A stretch of DNA of 35,296 nt, from contig NZ_QFWV02000009.1 in NCBI RefSeq assembly GCF_003149475.2, positions 22,114 through 57,409 of the forward strand, written 5' to 3'. The translations under genes were made by a program, and so were the position numbers. This document shows positions 34,208 to 35,296 of the stretch, piece after piece (the stretch's first letter is position 1; every line of letters starts with the position of its first letter). The notes beneath the pieces were generated by a model, which saw only the letters and a program-made list of their open reading frames with translations, had not been told where the DNA came from and made no database searches. This DNA is from Oceaniradius stylonematis (GTDB lineage Bacteria > Pseudomonadota > Alphaproteobacteria > Rhizobiales > Rhizobiaceae).

Positions 34208-34245
34208 AACGTTGGTACGTGAATGACCCTTGGGAGGAGACATAA

Positions 34246-35296
34246 ATGACTGGACGTTTTGCAAAGAGGCTTGTGCTGGGCAGTGCCGCCCTGGCGCTGA
34301 TGGCGGGCACAGCCCTCGCCGAAACCGAGTTGCGGATCACCTGGTACAATGACGGCAATGAGGGCGAGGTCATGCGCGATCTGCTCGACCGGTTCGAGGA
34401 GGCCAATCCGGACATCACCGTCGTTCTGGACACGGTGCCCTACAAGGCGATCCTCGAGAGCCTTCCGGTGCAGCTTGCCGCCGGCGAGGGCACGGACCTT
34501 GCGCGCGTCACCGACCTTGGCGGGCTTGCGCAATACTATCTCGACCTGACGCCCTACATCTCCGATCCCGGATATTGGGAGACCAATTTCGGCCCGTTCC
34601 TGAACTGGAAGCGCGAGCCGGGCAATGACAGCGCGATCGCCGGCTTCATGACCCAGCTCACCGTGACCGGGCCCTATGTCAACAAGACCCTGTTCGAGCA
34701 GGCCGGTGTCGAATTGCCCGGCGAGGGCGCCACATGGGACGATTGGGCAGCGGCATCCAGGCAGGTGGCCGAAGCGCTCGACATCGCCTATCCGATGGCC
34801 TGGGACCGCTCCGGCCACCGTGTTTCGGGGCCGGCGATCTCGATGGGCGCCAAGATGTTCACCGACGAGGGCGAGCCGGCGCTGGTCGATGACGGGCTGA
34901 AGATGATGGCCCAGAAGCTCTATGACTGGCACCAGGACGGCACGATGCCGAAGGAGCTATGGGGCTCGGTTTCGGGCAACCAGTATCTGGGCGCCAACGA
35001 GGAATTCGCCAACGCGCAGGTCGTCATGTACATGTCCGGCTCGTGGCAGATCCCGCAGTTCGCCGAAACGATCGGCGATGCGTTCGACTGGTGGGCGGTG
35101 CCCGCACCGTGCGGTCCGGCAGCCTGCACCGGCATGCCCGGCGGCGCCGCTCTCGTCGCCCTCAAGGACACCGAGCATCCTGAGGAAGTCGGCAAGCTGA
35201 TGGATTACCTTTCGAGCGAAGAGGTGCTCGCCGAGTTCTACGGCCGCACGCTGTTCATTCCGGGCCATCTCGGCCTTGCCGAGGGCGGCGTGGACT
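34246..35296 (+). CDS. Sugar ABC transporter substrate-binding protein (3' partial)
   Basis: The gene runs off the right edge; 350 codons are visible. A signal peptide (MTGRFAKRLVLGSAALALMAGTALA) ends near residue 25. The mature part (ELRITWYNDGNEGEVMRDLL, then FEEANPDITV) is the family 1 extracellular solute-binding fold used for di- and oligosaccharides; PYVNKTLFEQAGVELPG and MYMSGSWQIPQFAE are typical. GGGAGGAG lies 6 bases before the ATG. Its place after uxuA-gntR and a shared operator suggests uptake of a uronate or uronate-containing oligosaccharide. Permease and ATPase genes should follow beyond the window. Confidence 0.9.
   Translation, partial: MTGRFAKRLVLGSAALALMAGTALAETELRITWYNDGNEGEVMRDLLDRFEEANPDITVVLDTVPYKAILESLPVQLAAGEGTDLARVTDLGGLAQYYLDLTPYISDPGYWETNFGPFLNWKREPGNDSAIAGFMTQLTVTGPYVNKTLFEQAGVELPGEGATWDDWAAASRQVAEALDIAYPMAWDRSGHRVSGPAISMGAKMFTDEGEPALVDDGLKMMAQKLYDWHQDGTMPKELWGSVSGNQYLGANEEFANAQVVMYMSGSWQIPQFAETIGDAFDWWAVPAPCGPAACTGMPGGAALVALKDTEHPEEVGKLMDYLSSEEVLAEFYGRTLFIPGHLGLAEGGVD

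Overview
The window is GC-rich, densely packed bacterial chromosome that reads as an alphaproteobacterium, probably of the Hyphomicrobiales (Rhizobiales). This rests on protein style (AerR/PpaA-like B12 regulator, membrane urate oxidase PuuD, single-domain XylG with a ROK regulator, RutR-type regulator over a reductive pyrimidine pathway) and on intergenic inverted repeats of the CCCTCCCC-n-AAGGGGGAGGG type, which I remember as common in rhizobial genomes. The species is inferred only loosely. No tRNA, rRNA, CRISPR array, transposase or prophage gene was seen. No stretch longer than about 300 bases lacks a gene.

Layout. (1) 3-4014: a B12-binding regulator cut by the left edge, then a urate catabolism block (PuuE-UraD fusion, UraH, PuuD) that covers urate to allantoate. 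(2) 4008-6573: ackA and a MaoC-domain/phosphate acetyltransferase fusion gene on the minus strand. (3) 6733-9606: a secreted di-haem cytochrome c peroxidase facing a secreted FG-GAP/UnbV (CRTAC1-like) protein. The latter is translationally coupled to a ROK regulator. (4) 9603-17000: that ROK gene diverges from xylF-xylH-xylG-xylB-xylA, a D-xylose import and isomerase pathway. (5) 17112-18314: a lone glutaryl-CoA dehydrogenase.

(6) 18488-31255: a pyrimidine catabolism region. A RutR-family repressor diverges from a long plus-strand directon: mmsA, beta-ureidopropionase, a small toxin-antitoxin pair, dihydropyrimidinase, and an ABC importer (ATPase, two permeases, NMT1-like binding protein), closed by a clear intrinsic terminator. 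A second unit, preT-ASCH-preA, encodes the NAD-dependent dihydropyrimidine dehydrogenase. RutR-like boxes (TTGACCAnnTGGTCAA type) lie before mmsA and before preT, tying both units to one regulator. Together they would import uracil/thymine, reduce, open and hydrolyse the ring, and pass the semialdehyde product to acetyl-CoA or propionyl-CoA. The aminotransferase step is not in the window.

(7) 31259-35296: a uronate block with a divergent alpha/beta hydrolase, mannonate dehydratase uxuA, a GntR/FCD regulator and a sugar ABC binding protein cut by the right edge. The same 14-bp box lies before uxuA and, inverted, before the binding protein gene.

The most notable points are the toxin-antitoxin module wedged into the 5' end of the dihydropyrimidinase gene, leaving a duplicated start; an ASCH-domain protein, of a fold known for N4-acetylcytidine hydrolysis, between preT and preA; and the three RutR-like boxes.
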